A DNA stretch of 64,000 nt from Dugong dugon (lineage: Eukaryota > Chordata > Mammalia > Sirenia > Dugongidae), in the NCBI GenBank assembly GCA_030035585.1, contig CM057476.1, forward strand, positions 26,086,501 to 26,150,500, read 5' to 3'. The notes beneath the pieces were generated by a model. It worked only from the letters and a program-made list of their open reading frames with translations, was not told the DNA's origin and searched no databases. Below are positions 31,200 through 40,552 of this stretch, piece after piece. A program made the translations under genes and the position numbers. Each line of letters opens with the position of its first letter. The stretch's first letter is position 1.

Positions 31200-31450
31200 A
31201 CTTAGCTGTCAAGGGACTGGAACTGAGTCAGAGACTGAGGCTGGGAATCTTCAAGGTCATCCAGCTAGTCAGCTTTTAGTCACAGTCACTAGTCTGCTGC
31301 TGCTGCAGACTCTGAACTTCTTGAGAGAGATGACTTGGTCTTACTCACCATTGTGACACTAGAAAACTAAAAAAAATGGTAAGTGGATGGATGGACAGAC
31401 AGATGGCTGGCTGGCTGGATGGCTGGATGGCTGGATGGCTGGATGATTGA
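31200..31450 (+). repeat. Right copy of a local duplicate pair with GGAT/GGCT microsatellite
   Basis: 'aggctgggaatcttcaaggtc', 'accattgtgacactagaaaa' and 'aaaaatggtaagtggatgg' match 28960-29205. The microsatellite here (31381-31445) is a GGAT/GGCT mixture. Confidence 0.7.
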
Positions 31451-31685
31451 ATGAAACATCCCACTTAACATAACCCTCTCTATTGTACCCCTCACAAGTA
31501 ATCCCCCACATTCCTCTTGATCTTATTTGATGAAAGGAGCTCACTACTATACAGCACAATCCATTCCATTCCTGCATGTTTCCATTTAATTTTAGGGTAT
31601 GATAAAGATCATGGATGTTAAAAATGACTCAAGGAGGCAGCCAATAAAAGAAATGAAATAGTTCCTCCAGCTGGTATAGCTATAG

Positions 31686-31732
31686 CAACACACACACACA
31701 CACACACATGCACGCACGCACACACGCACACA
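31686..31732. repeat. (CA)n microsatellite
   Basis: CA repeat with GCACGC interruptions. Confidence 0.9.
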
Positions 31733-31865
31733 TGCTCCATAAGGCTCACATGTACATTCTCAGTCTTGAAAAGCCTACATATCCCTGCATCTCCATTACT
31801 AAAGCCATGGATAAGATTAACCCCCTTTATTCCAGACAATCCCTCTCTCCATAAATTACATTTAA

Positions 31866-32076
31866 TAGACAGATCACTGCTTTGCGACTCAAATCCTTAC
31901 TCAGACACCAGAATTGAGACCTTGGGCACGTCAATTCACCTCTCTGAGTCTCAGTATTCCTAGTTCGGAAATGGGCTTAATAGTCACAAAAGAGAGATTG
32001 CAAGGTAAAGAAACATAACATGTAAAATGTCTAGCTATCTGGCACATAGTAGGTGCTCAGCTAATGTCCGTTGCTT
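31866..32076 (+). repeat. MIR, full core
   Basis: 'accttgggcacgtcaattc', 'cctctctgagtctcagtatt', 'tctggcacatagtaggtgct'. Plus strand. Confidence 0.75.
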
Positions 32077-32089
32077 TGTGGTCCTCAAG

Positions 32090-32400
32090 TAAGGTAAATT
32101 TCCTCCTTATAGACATTACCACTGCACATGGCGCAGCTTCCCAGGGTTCCAGGTTCCCCTGGGAAAAGTCCTCCCTTGAAGAAAGCCATTAGGATTTAAT
32201 TTCTTATCATCTTCCATTCCAACTAGCCAGGGTGGTATGAATAATATCCTATTAGCTGGAGACATTCAAACAATCACCCATTAACATGTTCTTACGGCGA
32301 AATGATGAAGCGTCCTCTGAAATCACAGCGCTTATCTGCAGCCCACTCAGCAGGTACTCCATCACTCCTACCCACGACACTTCTTGTATTGCTGTCTTGG
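32090..32400. promoter_or_regulatory. Repeat-free candidate conserved non-coding sequence
   Basis: No repeat seen. Contains 'aaagccattaggatttaatt', 'catgttcttacggcgaaatg' and 'cgtcctctgaaatcacagcg'. Function is not supported beyond absence of repeats. Confidence 0.2.
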
Positions 32401-32544
32401 ATTCCAACTAATCACCAAGGGGCTGCGGGGTGGGAGGAGAGCGGGGAGCCACCCTTGCTGGCGACTCAGGGCAGGGCCAGGTCTTCCTCCTCTCCTGCCC
32501 CACAGCCCTGGCCAGAAGCCTGCCACAGAGAGGACTGGAATAAT

Positions 32545-32920
32545 TTCTTCTTGTTTTTTGTAATTTTGGTGAAAGTATATACAGCCAAAGATACACCATT
32601 TCAACAATGTCTACTCATACAATTCATTGACATTGATTACATTCAAGTTGTGCTACCATTCTCTCTATCCTTTTCCAAATTATTCCACCACCATTATCTT
32701 AAACTCACTGTCCCATAAGATTCCCATCTAACCTTTCTAGTTGCCATTGTCATTTCAATCTCACATAGAGAATTCTTTAAAAGAGCACAATGCTTAAAGC
32801 AGATGGACTTTACTAGCTAAGAAAAACAAGCTATTTTTGGTTCAGAGAAGACTTTGGGGGATAGTTTTGGTTTAAGGTTTAAAGTTGAAATATTATCTCA
32901 GGGCATCAACCTCTTGGATG
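32545..32920 (-). mobile_element. Lineage-specific L1 3' UTR, minus strand
   Basis: The 'gagaattctttaaaagagcac' block and following sequence are the reverse complement of part of 13010-13650. The left part ('gtacaattcattgacattg'-like) resembles L1 3' ends. Frames here are not genes. Similarity fades toward 33000. Confidence 0.5.
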
Positions 32921-33551
32921 ATTCTGTTGAACACATCACACAAGTAGTGATTTCATAATAGGAGAAAAGGAAGTATAATGATGACAGTGAAGCACATCAA
33001 ACCAGAACTGACAAGTTAGAGAAGGGTTGCATGGAGGAAAGTTATTGAAAGAAAAAGTAAATGAAACAACTAAAATATAGGTATCAATGGTCCAGAGCTA
33101 GAAGAGCCCCTGGAGAGGGATGGTTGCAGTTTTTATTTCCTTCCCTCCAAAAGTGTGTTCTAGAACCCTAGCCGAGAGTGACACCCCAGGCAAAGCATTC
33201 GCTGGCTACAAGAGTTGGAGACACTCTGTGTGTCCCCCCCCCTTGCTGTTTTGCAGTGCACACCACATACCACGGGATCCAAACCACCCTGCAGGAAGAC
33301 ACCACTTCCTTTATTCAGTGCAATGCTTGCCAAACTTATTTAAACACAGATTCCTTCTTTTTTGTACGGTCATCTTTCAAAAAGTTCCTTGGTAGTGATG
33401 GGTCTCTCTATCAGACAATGAGCATAGTTCTTCTTTGTTTTTATAGTCTCTCTTGATAAGAAAGCATTTTTTGGTTTTTGTTTTGTTTTTATACTGGTCA
33501 GAGAGCAAATGGAAATGTGACTTCACAAAACGTTTCCTTTTGAGAATTTTT
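32921..33551. other. Unassigned
   Basis: No clear feature, apart from a C8 run near 33235 and T-rich tracts near 33470 and 33548. Confidence 0.3.
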
Positions 33552-33674
33552 TTTTTTTTTATTGTGGTTTAGGTGAAAGTTTACGGAGCAAACTAGTTTT
33601 TCATTAAACAATTCGTACACATTGTTTTGTGACATTGGTTGCCAACCCCACGTGTGTCAACACTCCCTCCCTTC
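33552..33674 (-). mobile_element. 5'-truncated lineage-specific L1 3' end
   Basis: Poly-T then 'attgtggtttaggtgaaag', 'caaactagtttttcattaaa', 'ttgtgacattggttgccaac'. Reverse complement of the L1 end at 21031-21210. The TSD TGAGAATTTTT lies at 33541-33551 and 33675-33685. Confidence 0.85.
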
Positions 33675-33734
33675 TGAGAATTTTTGATGATAAAAATGCT
33701 CCTGCAAATGATCCCATTGACTGTCACAAGGAAT

Positions 33735-33970
33735 GTTGCTGTTGCTGGCTTCTGTTGAGTCAGCCCTTGACTCATGGTGACTCCGTGCAGAATGGAATGA
33801 AACACTGCCACTTCCTGCTCCATCCCCATGGTCAGTTATAGATCAAACCATTGTGATGTATAGGGCACCCAGCGGCTGATTTTCAGAAGTAGATCACCAG
33901 GCCTTTCTTCCTAGTCTGTCTTAGTCTGGAAGCTCCACTCAAACCTGTTCAGCATCATAGCAACACACAA
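33735..33970 (-). mobile_element. tRNA-Gly-type SINE, 3' part
   Basis: 'tgttgagtcagcccttgac', 'gctccatccccatggtcag', 'accaggcctttcttcctag' and 'cctgttcagcatcatagc' match the body and RTE tail of the 62429 SINE in reverse. The tRNA-like head is missing here. Confidence 0.7.
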
Positions 33971-33984
33971 CCCTGACAGTCACA

Positions 33985-34150
33985 TCCTCTAAATTCCCAT
34001 ACTCTCTCTTGCTCCAAACTTTCCCCATGCTGTGCCCTCTACCGGGAATGCCTTTCCCTGTCCTGCCCTGCCCACCTGGAAATCTCCATGAAGATTCACA
34101 CAGCACCTTCCATAGGAAGCCTTCTCCAACATTAGTCGGTGGTAACTGAG
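33985..34150 (+). repeat. L2 fragment
   Basis: 'ctctaccgggaatgcctttc', 'tgaagattcacacagcacc' and 'aggaagccttctccaac' fit the L2 3' UTR. Confidence 0.55.
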
Positions 34151-34312
34151 TCCTCCTAAAGCTTGGCAATGGGTAATCTGAGGACCGCCAGCAGCAGACT
34201 CACTAAGGCGATTTCTGATACCTAGATTCCTGAGCCTGCACCCAGACCTACTGCATTGAAACCTCTGGCATCTGGATCTCAAATCTATATTTTTTAAAAA
34301 ATTAATCTGGCA

Positions 34313-34446
34313 GCTCCACTGAAACCTGTTCAGCATCATAGCAACACTGGCAGATGATGGCAGCTGCAAGGGAGGCGCGTCGGCTGGAAAACAAACTCGG
34401 ATCTCCTGCACGGAAGGCAAGAATTCTACCACCAAACCACCAGTGT
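34313..34446 (-). mobile_element. tRNA-Gly-type SINE, 5' head part
   Basis: Reading the minus strand: 'acactggtggtttggtggta' and 'gaattcttgccttccgtgc' match the tRNA-Gly-like head, followed by the 'atgatgctgaacaggtttc' body. The RTE tail is absent. It overlaps in content by about 35 bp with the 3' part at 33735-33970. Confidence 0.7.
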
Positions 34447-34464
34447 CCCCAACACAGTAGAGAA

Positions 34465-34620
34465 GGTAATAAGTATTGTGTCCCTGCTATGTGCCAGACA
34501 CTATGCTAAGCACTTTAGAAGCATTATCCTATGTCACCTTCACAATAACCCTATGAAGCTTCCCCTTTCACAGATGAGAAACTGAGGCCAGAATGACTAA
34601 CTAAAGAGCCTGGACTTCCC
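34465..34620 (-). repeat. MIR
   Basis: 'ctgctatgtgccagacacta', 'gctaagcactttagaagc' and 'cacagatgagaaactgagg'. Reverse-strand MIR. Confidence 0.8.
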
Positions 34621-34949
34621 GGGCCTATAAGAGTCTGTGTTTAGACTCTGAGTCCTGGCCCAGAGCACCTTTACCCATGACACACCATGCTCCTAATCAC
34701 TGGGAGTGCCAGGCAACCCTTTAAAGATGCAGTGAGTCTGGTGTACAACTACATAGGACTCATAGGTCCTCTAGGGTCCAGGGTTAAGGGTACCTGTGAC
34801 ACCACACTGCTGAGACCATGGGCAAGATGTAAGCAGGTGAACAAGGAGTGCATCTGTCCCAATGGCTATCCTCCTGCTGTGAAAAGATGAGAAATACCAA
34901 GGCGGGTGAGACCCAACCTCCCTGTTCTCAACAGGCAACAGGCCAGGAG

Positions 34950-35262
34950 CTCCAAATGTTTTAGCAATCCCCACAATAAACCTGTAAGTCCTGACTGTTA
35001 TTGTGCCCACTTTAAACATGTGCAAACTGAGGCTCAAAGAGGTTATTTGACTTGCCAAGAAGGGTAGTTATCTAGAACTTAAGAGAGAAAAGAGGTTTGG
35101 GAAGAATGGAAGAAGCTGCAAGAAGGACAAATAATATCCTGTGAGCATTTTCTACATGGCAAGTGGCCTGACCCCGTTTTACAGATGATGATTCCGATGT
35201 CAGAGTTTTCAGGTGACGTCTCCCAGGACACAGTGGGCTAAGATTTGGACCCGCCCTTGTCC
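34950..35262 (-). repeat. Two MIR fragments
   Basis: 34950-35065: 'tttaaacatgtgcaaactg', 'aggctcaaagaggttatttg'. 35170-35262: 'ccccgttttacagatgatg', 'aagatttggacccgccc'. Bases 34621-34949 hold nothing recognised. Confidence 0.55.
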
Positions 35263-35339
35263 CAGGCTAGCCCCGTCCTCTTTTCTCTCCCCTTCTCTTA
35301 CTTTCTAAGCAATTTCAGCATCGGTTCCTGGTATTGGGG

Positions 35340-35440
35340 TTGTTGATCCAGACGCGGAGGCGAGGTGGAGGCGGCTGATTCCCGCTTGGCGGGTTGGGGA
35401 GAGGGACGGCTCGAGGGAGGATGCTCCTATTTAGGGGAAC
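35340..35440. promoter_or_regulatory. CpG-rich patch with a CArG-box match
   Basis: Seven CpGs fall within about 75 bp (35352-35412), in sequence that is otherwise CpG-poor. A perfect CC(A/T)6GG match, CCTATTTAGG, lies at 35426-35435. Known: CArG boxes bind SRF. Inferred: a small enhancer or promoter-like patch. No exon or TATA box is evident. Confidence 0.3.
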
Positions 35441-35799
35441 TGCCAAGCTTAAGTGCTTCCCTCCCTGTTCTCTCTGACCTTGGGTGACTGCAGACGCCTT
35501 AAGTGCACAGTAATATACTTTCAGTCACTGTTCAATGCCCAGGGGAATGGTTTAAGGCCCTCCACTGGAGTGAATATTTTTATGGAGGCTATAATTTCTT
35601 TTAAGACCTTCACAGCGTTCCTTGCAGCCTTGGTGATGCCCTCTCCTCCAGAGAGCACGCGACGGGAAGAAAAGCCACTTTCTAATGAGGGGAGCAGCAA
35701 GCTCAAGGAGGAGGAGCTGAGACTGAGCAGCCCCAGGGCTGAGGGCAGGGTAGACTATTTTGCCCTGGAAAATCCACCATCCATAATAATTATAGCCAA

Positions 35800-35995
35800 C
35801 AAGGGTAGAGTGTTCACTATGCGTCAGACTAACACATATTACCTCAGTTAATTTTCTCAAAAACCCTAAGAGTCTGGCACCCTAGTTCACTGATGAGAGA
35901 ACTGAAGCACAGAGAAGGCAAGTGACTTGCCCAAGGTCACACAGCAAGAAAGGGGGAAGCCAGAATTAGAAACTAGGGAGTCTGGCTTCTCTTCA
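35800..35995 (-). repeat. MIR, full core
   Basis: 'gttcactatgcgtcagacta', 'ctgatgagagaactgaagc', 'acttgcccaaggtcacacag'. Confidence 0.8.
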
Positions 35996-36090
35996 AAATG
36001 CCAAACCACCCTCCATGCAGCAAGTCAGGGCGATCTCTCCAAAGAACAGACCTGATCATGTCACTCCCAGCTCTAAACCCTCCAACACCC

Positions 36091-36237
36091 TATCGTCAAG
36101 TTGATTCCAACTCACAGCAACCCAATAGAACAGAGTAGAACTGCCCCATAGAGTTTCCAAGGCTGTAATTTTTACAGAATCAGAGTGCCATCTCTTTCTT
36201 CTGCAAAGCAGCTGGTAGGTTTGAACTGCCAACCTTT
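36091..36237 (-). mobile_element. AfroSINE, head missing
   Basis: 'gtcaagttgattccaactc', 'agaactgccccatagagttt', 'ggctgtaatttttacagaat' and 'tttgaactgccaacctttc' at the end. The sequence stops before the head and passes directly into RTE internal sequence. Confidence 0.8.
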
Positions 36238-36580
36238 CCTTCATGATCATTGGCTTGTTTGAGTCCATTGTTGCTGCTACTGTGTCAGTCCGTCTCATGG
36301 AGGTTTCCTTCATCTTTGCTGACCCTCTGCTTTACTAACCCGGATGTCCTTTTCCGATGGCCTTTCTTGATGCGCATCCAGAGTAAGCGGGATGAAGTTT
36401 CACCATCATTCCTTCAAAGGACAATTCTGGTTGTGTTTCTTCTAAGAGTAACGTTTTTGTTAGTCTGGCATTCCATGGTATGTTCAATATTCTTTGCCAA
36501 CACCATAATTTCAATGCTTCTTCTCTCTTCCTTTTTCATTGTCCAGCTTTCACATGCATATGAGGCGATGGGAAAGACCA
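36238..36580 (-). mobile_element. RTE internal fragment without 3' tail
   Basis: 'atgatcattggcttgtttg', 'gatggcctttcttgatgcg', 'ggttgtgtttcttctaagag', 'tttcattgtccagctttcac' and 'acatgcatatgaggcgatgg' are RTE reverse-strand sequence. The 3' tail that should precede it is replaced by the AfroSINE above. Confidence 0.8.
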
Positions 36581-36621
36581 TTTCATACTGTGTGCTAAAT
36601 CAAGGTAACTAGGTTCCAAGT

Positions 36622-36800
36622 GGAGCCCTGGTGGCACAGTGGTTAAGAGCCTGGCTGCTAACCAGAAGGTTGATACTTTGAATCCACCAGCTGCTCCTTG
36701 GAAACCCTATGGGGCAGTTCTACTCTGTCCTACAGGGTTGCTATAGGATTGCTATGAGTCAGAATCAACTTGAGAGCAACGGGCTTTTTTTTTTTTTTTG
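36622..36800 (+). mobile_element. AfroSINE
   Basis: Head 'ggagccctggtggcacagtg', 'ccaccagctgctccttgg', and a tail with a small duplication 'gttgctataggattgctat', then poly-T. Full length. Confidence 0.9.
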
Positions 36801-36837
36801 CATAGGCTCTGAGTGAGAATCAAGAGTTGCTGGCTGG

Positions 36838-37334
36838 CAGTGACCGCCCTGACAAGGAACACAACAGAGAGTCCCTGATGGAGCAGGAGAAAGGTGGGGT
36901 GTAGAATTCAAATTCTAGTAAAAAGGCCAGACTTCATGGTCTGACTGAGACTGGAGGAACCCCAGAAAGCATGGCCCCCGGAATCTCTGTCAACCCGGAA
37001 CTAAAACAATTCCCAAGGCCAACTCTTCAGAAGAAGATTGGACTGGACTGTGGGACATATCATGATTCTTGTGAAGAGTATGCTTCTTAGCTCAAGTAGA
37101 TACATGAGACTAAATGGGCAGCTCCTGTCCGGAGGTGAGATGAGAAGGCAGAGAGGGTCAGGAGCTGGCTGAATGGACATGGGAAATCTGGGGTGGAAAA
37201 GAGGAGTGTGCTGTCACAGTACATGGAGAGCAATTAGGGTCACGTAACAATGTATGTATAAATTTTTGCATGAGAGACTAACTTGAAATGTCAACTTTCA
37301 CTTAAACGGCAACAATAAACAAACAAACAAAAAA
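36838..37334 (+). mobile_element. 5'-truncated lineage-specific L1 with long TSD
   Basis: 497 bp of L1 3' UTR: 'gtgaccgccctgacaagg', 'cacaacagagagtccctg', 'gactgagactggaggaacc', 'catggcccccggaatctc', 'gagactaaatgggcagctc', and an A-rich tail. The 16-bp TSD AAGAGTTGCTGGCTGG is perfect (36822-36837, 37335-37350), so the insertion is comparatively young. Confidence 0.9.
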
Positions 37335-37444
37335 AAGAGTTGCTGGCTGGGATGAAGAATTTAGAACATTCATACCCTTGCTGTTTTTGGCTCCTGGGTG
37401 GACAGCAATAGCCCTTGTCCACCAAATTAAAGGAGCTATACCAG

Positions 37445-37690
37445 CTCCATCTGCTTCATTCATTCTATTATTCATCACAGCTTTGTAGAACTCCAGCTAC
37501 ATGCCAGGTACAGTTCTAAGCACAGGGGCTTAGGAAAGTCAGATGCTTTCTGGATCTCTGAGGCTTCCAGAGAGGTGAGCTGTGGATAGGTGAGGTGTTG
37601 CCAAGTAAGGCATGGTCCTCACCCTTCAGAAGCTTGTGGTCTGCTTGGGGAGATGGGACGTTGATACCCACACGTAGACACACAGGCATA
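37445..37690 (+). repeat. Ancient mammal-wide repeat, family not named (copy 4)
   Basis: 'agctacatgccaggtacagt', 'tctaagcacaggggctta' and 'ctcacccttcagaagcttgt' follow the order seen at 840 and 57985. A (CACA)-rich patch follows to about 37760. Confidence 0.4.
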
Positions 37691-37904
37691 CATGCCTATA
37701 CTCAAGAGATATATGCAGGTAGACACATAAGTGCTTGCAAACATACACACTCACACATTAGGCAGAGCATTCCAAGGGCTAATATGGAGTGTGGCAACCG
37801 AGCTCATGGGGCATCTGCAGGGGATGGAGCAGGACAGGTAGGCCCCTTGGGTCCTGCCCTCACCTCCTGGATATCAGGTGAGCATTCCATGGCAACGGAC
37901 CACA

Positions 37905-38030
37905 GAAAGGATCAGGAGACTAGAATCCAGTCCTTACACCCTAAATGGCTTCGTGAGACCTTGAGCAACGCCCTACCCCTCTCTGGACCTTGGTTCCCCA
38001 TCTTTAAAATGATTAGATTGGAACAGATGA
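37905..38030 (+). repeat. MIR
   Basis: 'accttgagcaacgccctacc', 'ctctctggaccttggttcc' and 'catctttaaaatgattaga'. Plus strand. Confidence 0.65.
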
Positions 38031-38128
38031 TGTCTGGGCCCATTTGAGTGAAAACATTCTAATCTTCTGATTCTAATAAATATTCTAATAATATTAGTGA
38101 CAATAATAAAGACCACATATTGTGTGTT

Positions 38129-38838
38129 TGGGGTCCCTGGGTGGTGCAAATGGTTAAGCATTCAGCTGCTAACCAGAAGTTTGAAAGTTCGAGTCTATCC
38201 AGAGGCACCTCAGAAGAAAGGCCTGGTGACCTACTGTCTTAGTCATCTAGTGCTGCTATAACAGAAATACCACAAGTGGATGGCTTCAACAAACAGAAGT
38301 TTATGCTCTCACAGTCAAGTAGGCTAGAAGTCCAAATTCAGGACGTCACCTCCAGGGAAAGTCTTTCTCTGTAGGCTCTGGAGAAAGGTCCTTGTCATCA
38401 ATTTTCCAGTGGTCTAGGAGATTCTCTGCACAGGAACTTCCAGTCCATTCTGCTCCCAGTGCTGCTTTCTTGGTGGTATGAGGTTCCCCCCGGCCCTGTC
38501 TCTGTTTGCGTCTCTTTTATATCTCAAAAGAGATTGGCTCAAGACACAATCCAGTCTTGTAGATTGAGTCCTGCCTCATTAACATAACTGCCACCTATCC
38601 CACCTCATTAATATCATAGAGGTAGACTTTACAACATCAGATGACAAAATGGTGGACAATCACACAGTACCGAGAATCATGGCCTAGCCAAATTGACACA
38701 CATATTTTGGGGGCACACAATTAAATCCATGACACCTACCTTTGATGAAAATTCAGCTATTGAAAAGCCTATTGAGCACAGTTCTACTCTGATGCATGTG
38801 GTGTAGCCATGAGTCACAACCTACTTGACCGCAGCTGG
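38129..38838 (+). mobile_element. AfroSINE (left arm of inverted pair), split by an LTR
   Basis: 'ggggtccctgggtggtgcaa', 'agtttgaaagttcgagtc' and 'gaagaaaggcctggtgacc' run up to 38234. After the LTR the SINE resumes 'aattcagctattgaaaagcc', 'tgtagccatgagtcacaacc'. Its outer flank ATTGTGTGTT (38119-38128) is repeated at 39094-39103, beyond the second SINE. Confidence 0.85.
38235..38734 (-). mobile_element. Solo MaLR-like LTR inside AfroSINE
   Basis: Plus-strand reading starts TGTCTTAGTCATCTAG and ends 'aattaaatccatgaca', 500 bp. The perfect 5-bp TSD CCTAC lies at 38230-38234 and 38735-38739. It is the reverse-oriented relative of 6953-7481. Because it splits an AfroSINE, this LTR family was active after AfroSINE spread, so it is afrotherian-era. 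Confidence 0.9.
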
Positions 38839-38840
38839 TA

Positions 38841-38884
38841 CTGTGTGTATATGTGTGTGTGTGTGTCTGTGTGTTTGTGTGTGA
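38841..38884. repeat. (TG)n microsatellite between inverted SINEs
   Basis: TG repeat with TATA/CTG interruptions, sitting between the two SINE tails. Confidence 0.85.
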
Positions 38885-38885
38885 G

Positions 38886-39093
38886 TCTTTTCCAATTGCC
38901 ATCAAGTCGATTCCAACTCACGGTGACCGCGTGTACTTCAGAGCACAACTGTGCTCCATAGGGTTTTCAGTGGCTGATCATTTGGAAGTGGATCACCAGG
39001 CCTTTCTTCTGAGATGCCTCTGGGTGGATTCAAACCTCCAACCTTTTGGTTAGCAGCAGGGCACGTTAACTATTTGCACCACCCAGGGACTCC
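38886..39093 (-). mobile_element. AfroSINE (right arm of inverted pair)
   Basis: 'ttccaattgccatcaagtcg', 'gctccatagggttttcagtg', 'accaggcctttcttctgag', ending 'caccacccagggactcc'. Full length and opposite to 38129-38838. Confidence 0.9.
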
Positions 39094-39103
39094 ATTGTGT
39101 GTT

Positions 39104-39309
39104 CACCACATTCTAAGTGTTGTACCTACATATTATTTAGTTCTCACTTTAACCCAATGAAGCAGATGATACTTTCCCCATTATACAGATGAGGAAACTG
39201 AGGCTAGCAATTAAGGGACCTGCTCAAGGTTATGCAACTAATTAGTGTCAGACCTGAAAATCAGACCCAGGCAGTCTGACCCCAGAGTCTACGCTCTTAA
39301 CCACTGATG
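39104..39309 (-). repeat. MIR (host of the inverted SINE pair)
   Basis: 'cattctaagtgttgtaccta', 'cagatgaggaaactgaggc' and 'cagtctgaccccagagtc'. The MIR left end ('aataataaagaccacat') lies before the SINEs at about 38100, so the pair was inserted into a MIR. Confidence 0.8.
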
Positions 39310-39529
39310 TACAAAGCTTCTAACAGTCTGTAATTTTATGATTCTGGAGCTCTGTGCTCCTAGCCATTCCTGCCCATCCATGCATCCCCAAGCCTTTGCT
39401 TAGGGTCTTTGTTAAGCACATCCCTGGGCTCAAGAGGGGGTGTGGAAGGGAAGAGTGGGGAGAGCCAGGGCCTCCAATGTCTTGGAACTCACTGCAAGCT
39501 GGCACCCCAAGGTCCCCGGGCCCAGTTCC

Positions 39530-39830
39530 CCTGCACGTTCTTCTGGCGCCAGCGGGCAGATGGGGATGCTGGCCAGTTTGCCAGCCTGCCAGCTGGCCCA
39601 GGGCACCCGGTGGCTGGCACCTTGGCCACTCGGATGGGCTGCCAGCCTGCCTCCCACAGGCATGCAGCTGGCAGCGCGGAGCAGATGGGCCAGCCGGCCG
39701 GGCCCGTTGGCTCTCCGCTAAGCTGCCAGCTGGCACTGCTGCGCCTGGTGCCTTGGCACCTCTGGGCTGGCATCAGTGGGCAGGAGGGCTGACATGCTGG
39801 CTTCCTATGGGTGGGCAGCTGGCACAGACA
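39530..39830. repeat. GC-rich degenerate GCCAGC/CTGGC array
   Basis: Dense TGGC/GCCA words, including the palindrome GCCAGCTGGC at two places ('ctgccagctggcccag', 'ctgccagctggcactg') and GGCCAGCCGGCC-like sequence. The order is irregular, so it is not a simple tandem repeat. Long frames on both strands (up to 202 codons) are a by-product of GC richness. Confidence 0.6.
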
Positions 39831-40224
39831 GCAGAGAGGGCCCTGCCCACCCCCATCCTGGCTGCCCCTTAAAATGTCCAGGGGCTTTGGCCCATGAGAA
39901 CTAGAGCCAGAATACACCCTGCTAACACCCTGAAGCACCTGTGCTGGGAGCCAGCCTCCTCTCCCATGCTTTCTAGGGTTTGCAATGATTTTTACGAGCT
40001 CTGGCCTCCCCATGACGCACCACATTTCTGTCCCTGACACCCAGCACTCACTTGCCAGGGAAGGGGTATCCCCGGTAGGCCCTCCTGGCCCCACCACCTT
40101 CCACCTGCCTCCCTCCAGGTCTGGCTGCCAGTCTGTTTTCAGCTAGGTTACTTCAGAGGCTCAACTCCTGCGGCTGCCGGGGAACCGGACCCAGAGAATG
40201 CTGGCAACCCTGTGAGCTGATACG

Positions 40225-40320
40225 TGGAAATCCAGAAGGCATGGGTTCCAGTCCTGACGCTGTGGAGCCTGGACACCTGCCTTTCCCTCTCTGGGCCTTG
40301 GCTTTTCCACCTCTCCTTTC
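40225..40320 (+). repeat. MIR fragment
   Basis: 'aggcatgggttccagtcctg', 'ctctctgggccttggctttt'. Confidence 0.55.
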
Positions 40321-40379
40321 CCATCTCTCCCTCTAATGGGAAGTAGTCAGAATAGAATGGAAGCTTAGCTTGGGTTCCC

Positions 40380-40552
40380 TACCAGTTGCTGTCCAGTTGA
40401 TTCCGACTCATGGCAATTGTGCTCCATAGGGTTTTCAATGGCTGTGGTCTTTCAGAAGCAGATCACCAGGCCTTTCTTCCGAGGCACCTCTGGGTAGACT
40501 AGAACCACCAATCTTTCCACTAGCAGCCAAGTGCACTACCCAAGGACTCAGT
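40380..40552 (-). mobile_element. AfroSINE ('gggactccctgggtgg' subtype), minus strand
   Basis: 'taccagttgctgtccagttg', 'gctccatagggttttcaatg', 'ccaggcctttcttccgagg', ending 'ctacccaaggactcag'. A short internal deletion removes 'gaccccatgtgtgtcagag'. Confidence 0.8.

Noticed and set aside
33989..34435. 148-codon minus-strand frame
   Set aside because: Spans an L2 fragment and a tRNA-Gly SINE head.
34950..35262. Possible exon with 'ctgtgaaaagatgag' context upstream
   Set aside because: Matches MIR core sequence; no conserved protein in any frame.
37595..38047. 150-codon frame
   Set aside because: Spans an ancient repeat, a CA-rich patch and a MIR.
39489..40097. 202-codon minus-strand frame
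   Set aside because: Lies in the GC-rich CTGGC block, where four other long frames overlap on both strands; stop codons are rare there by composition.
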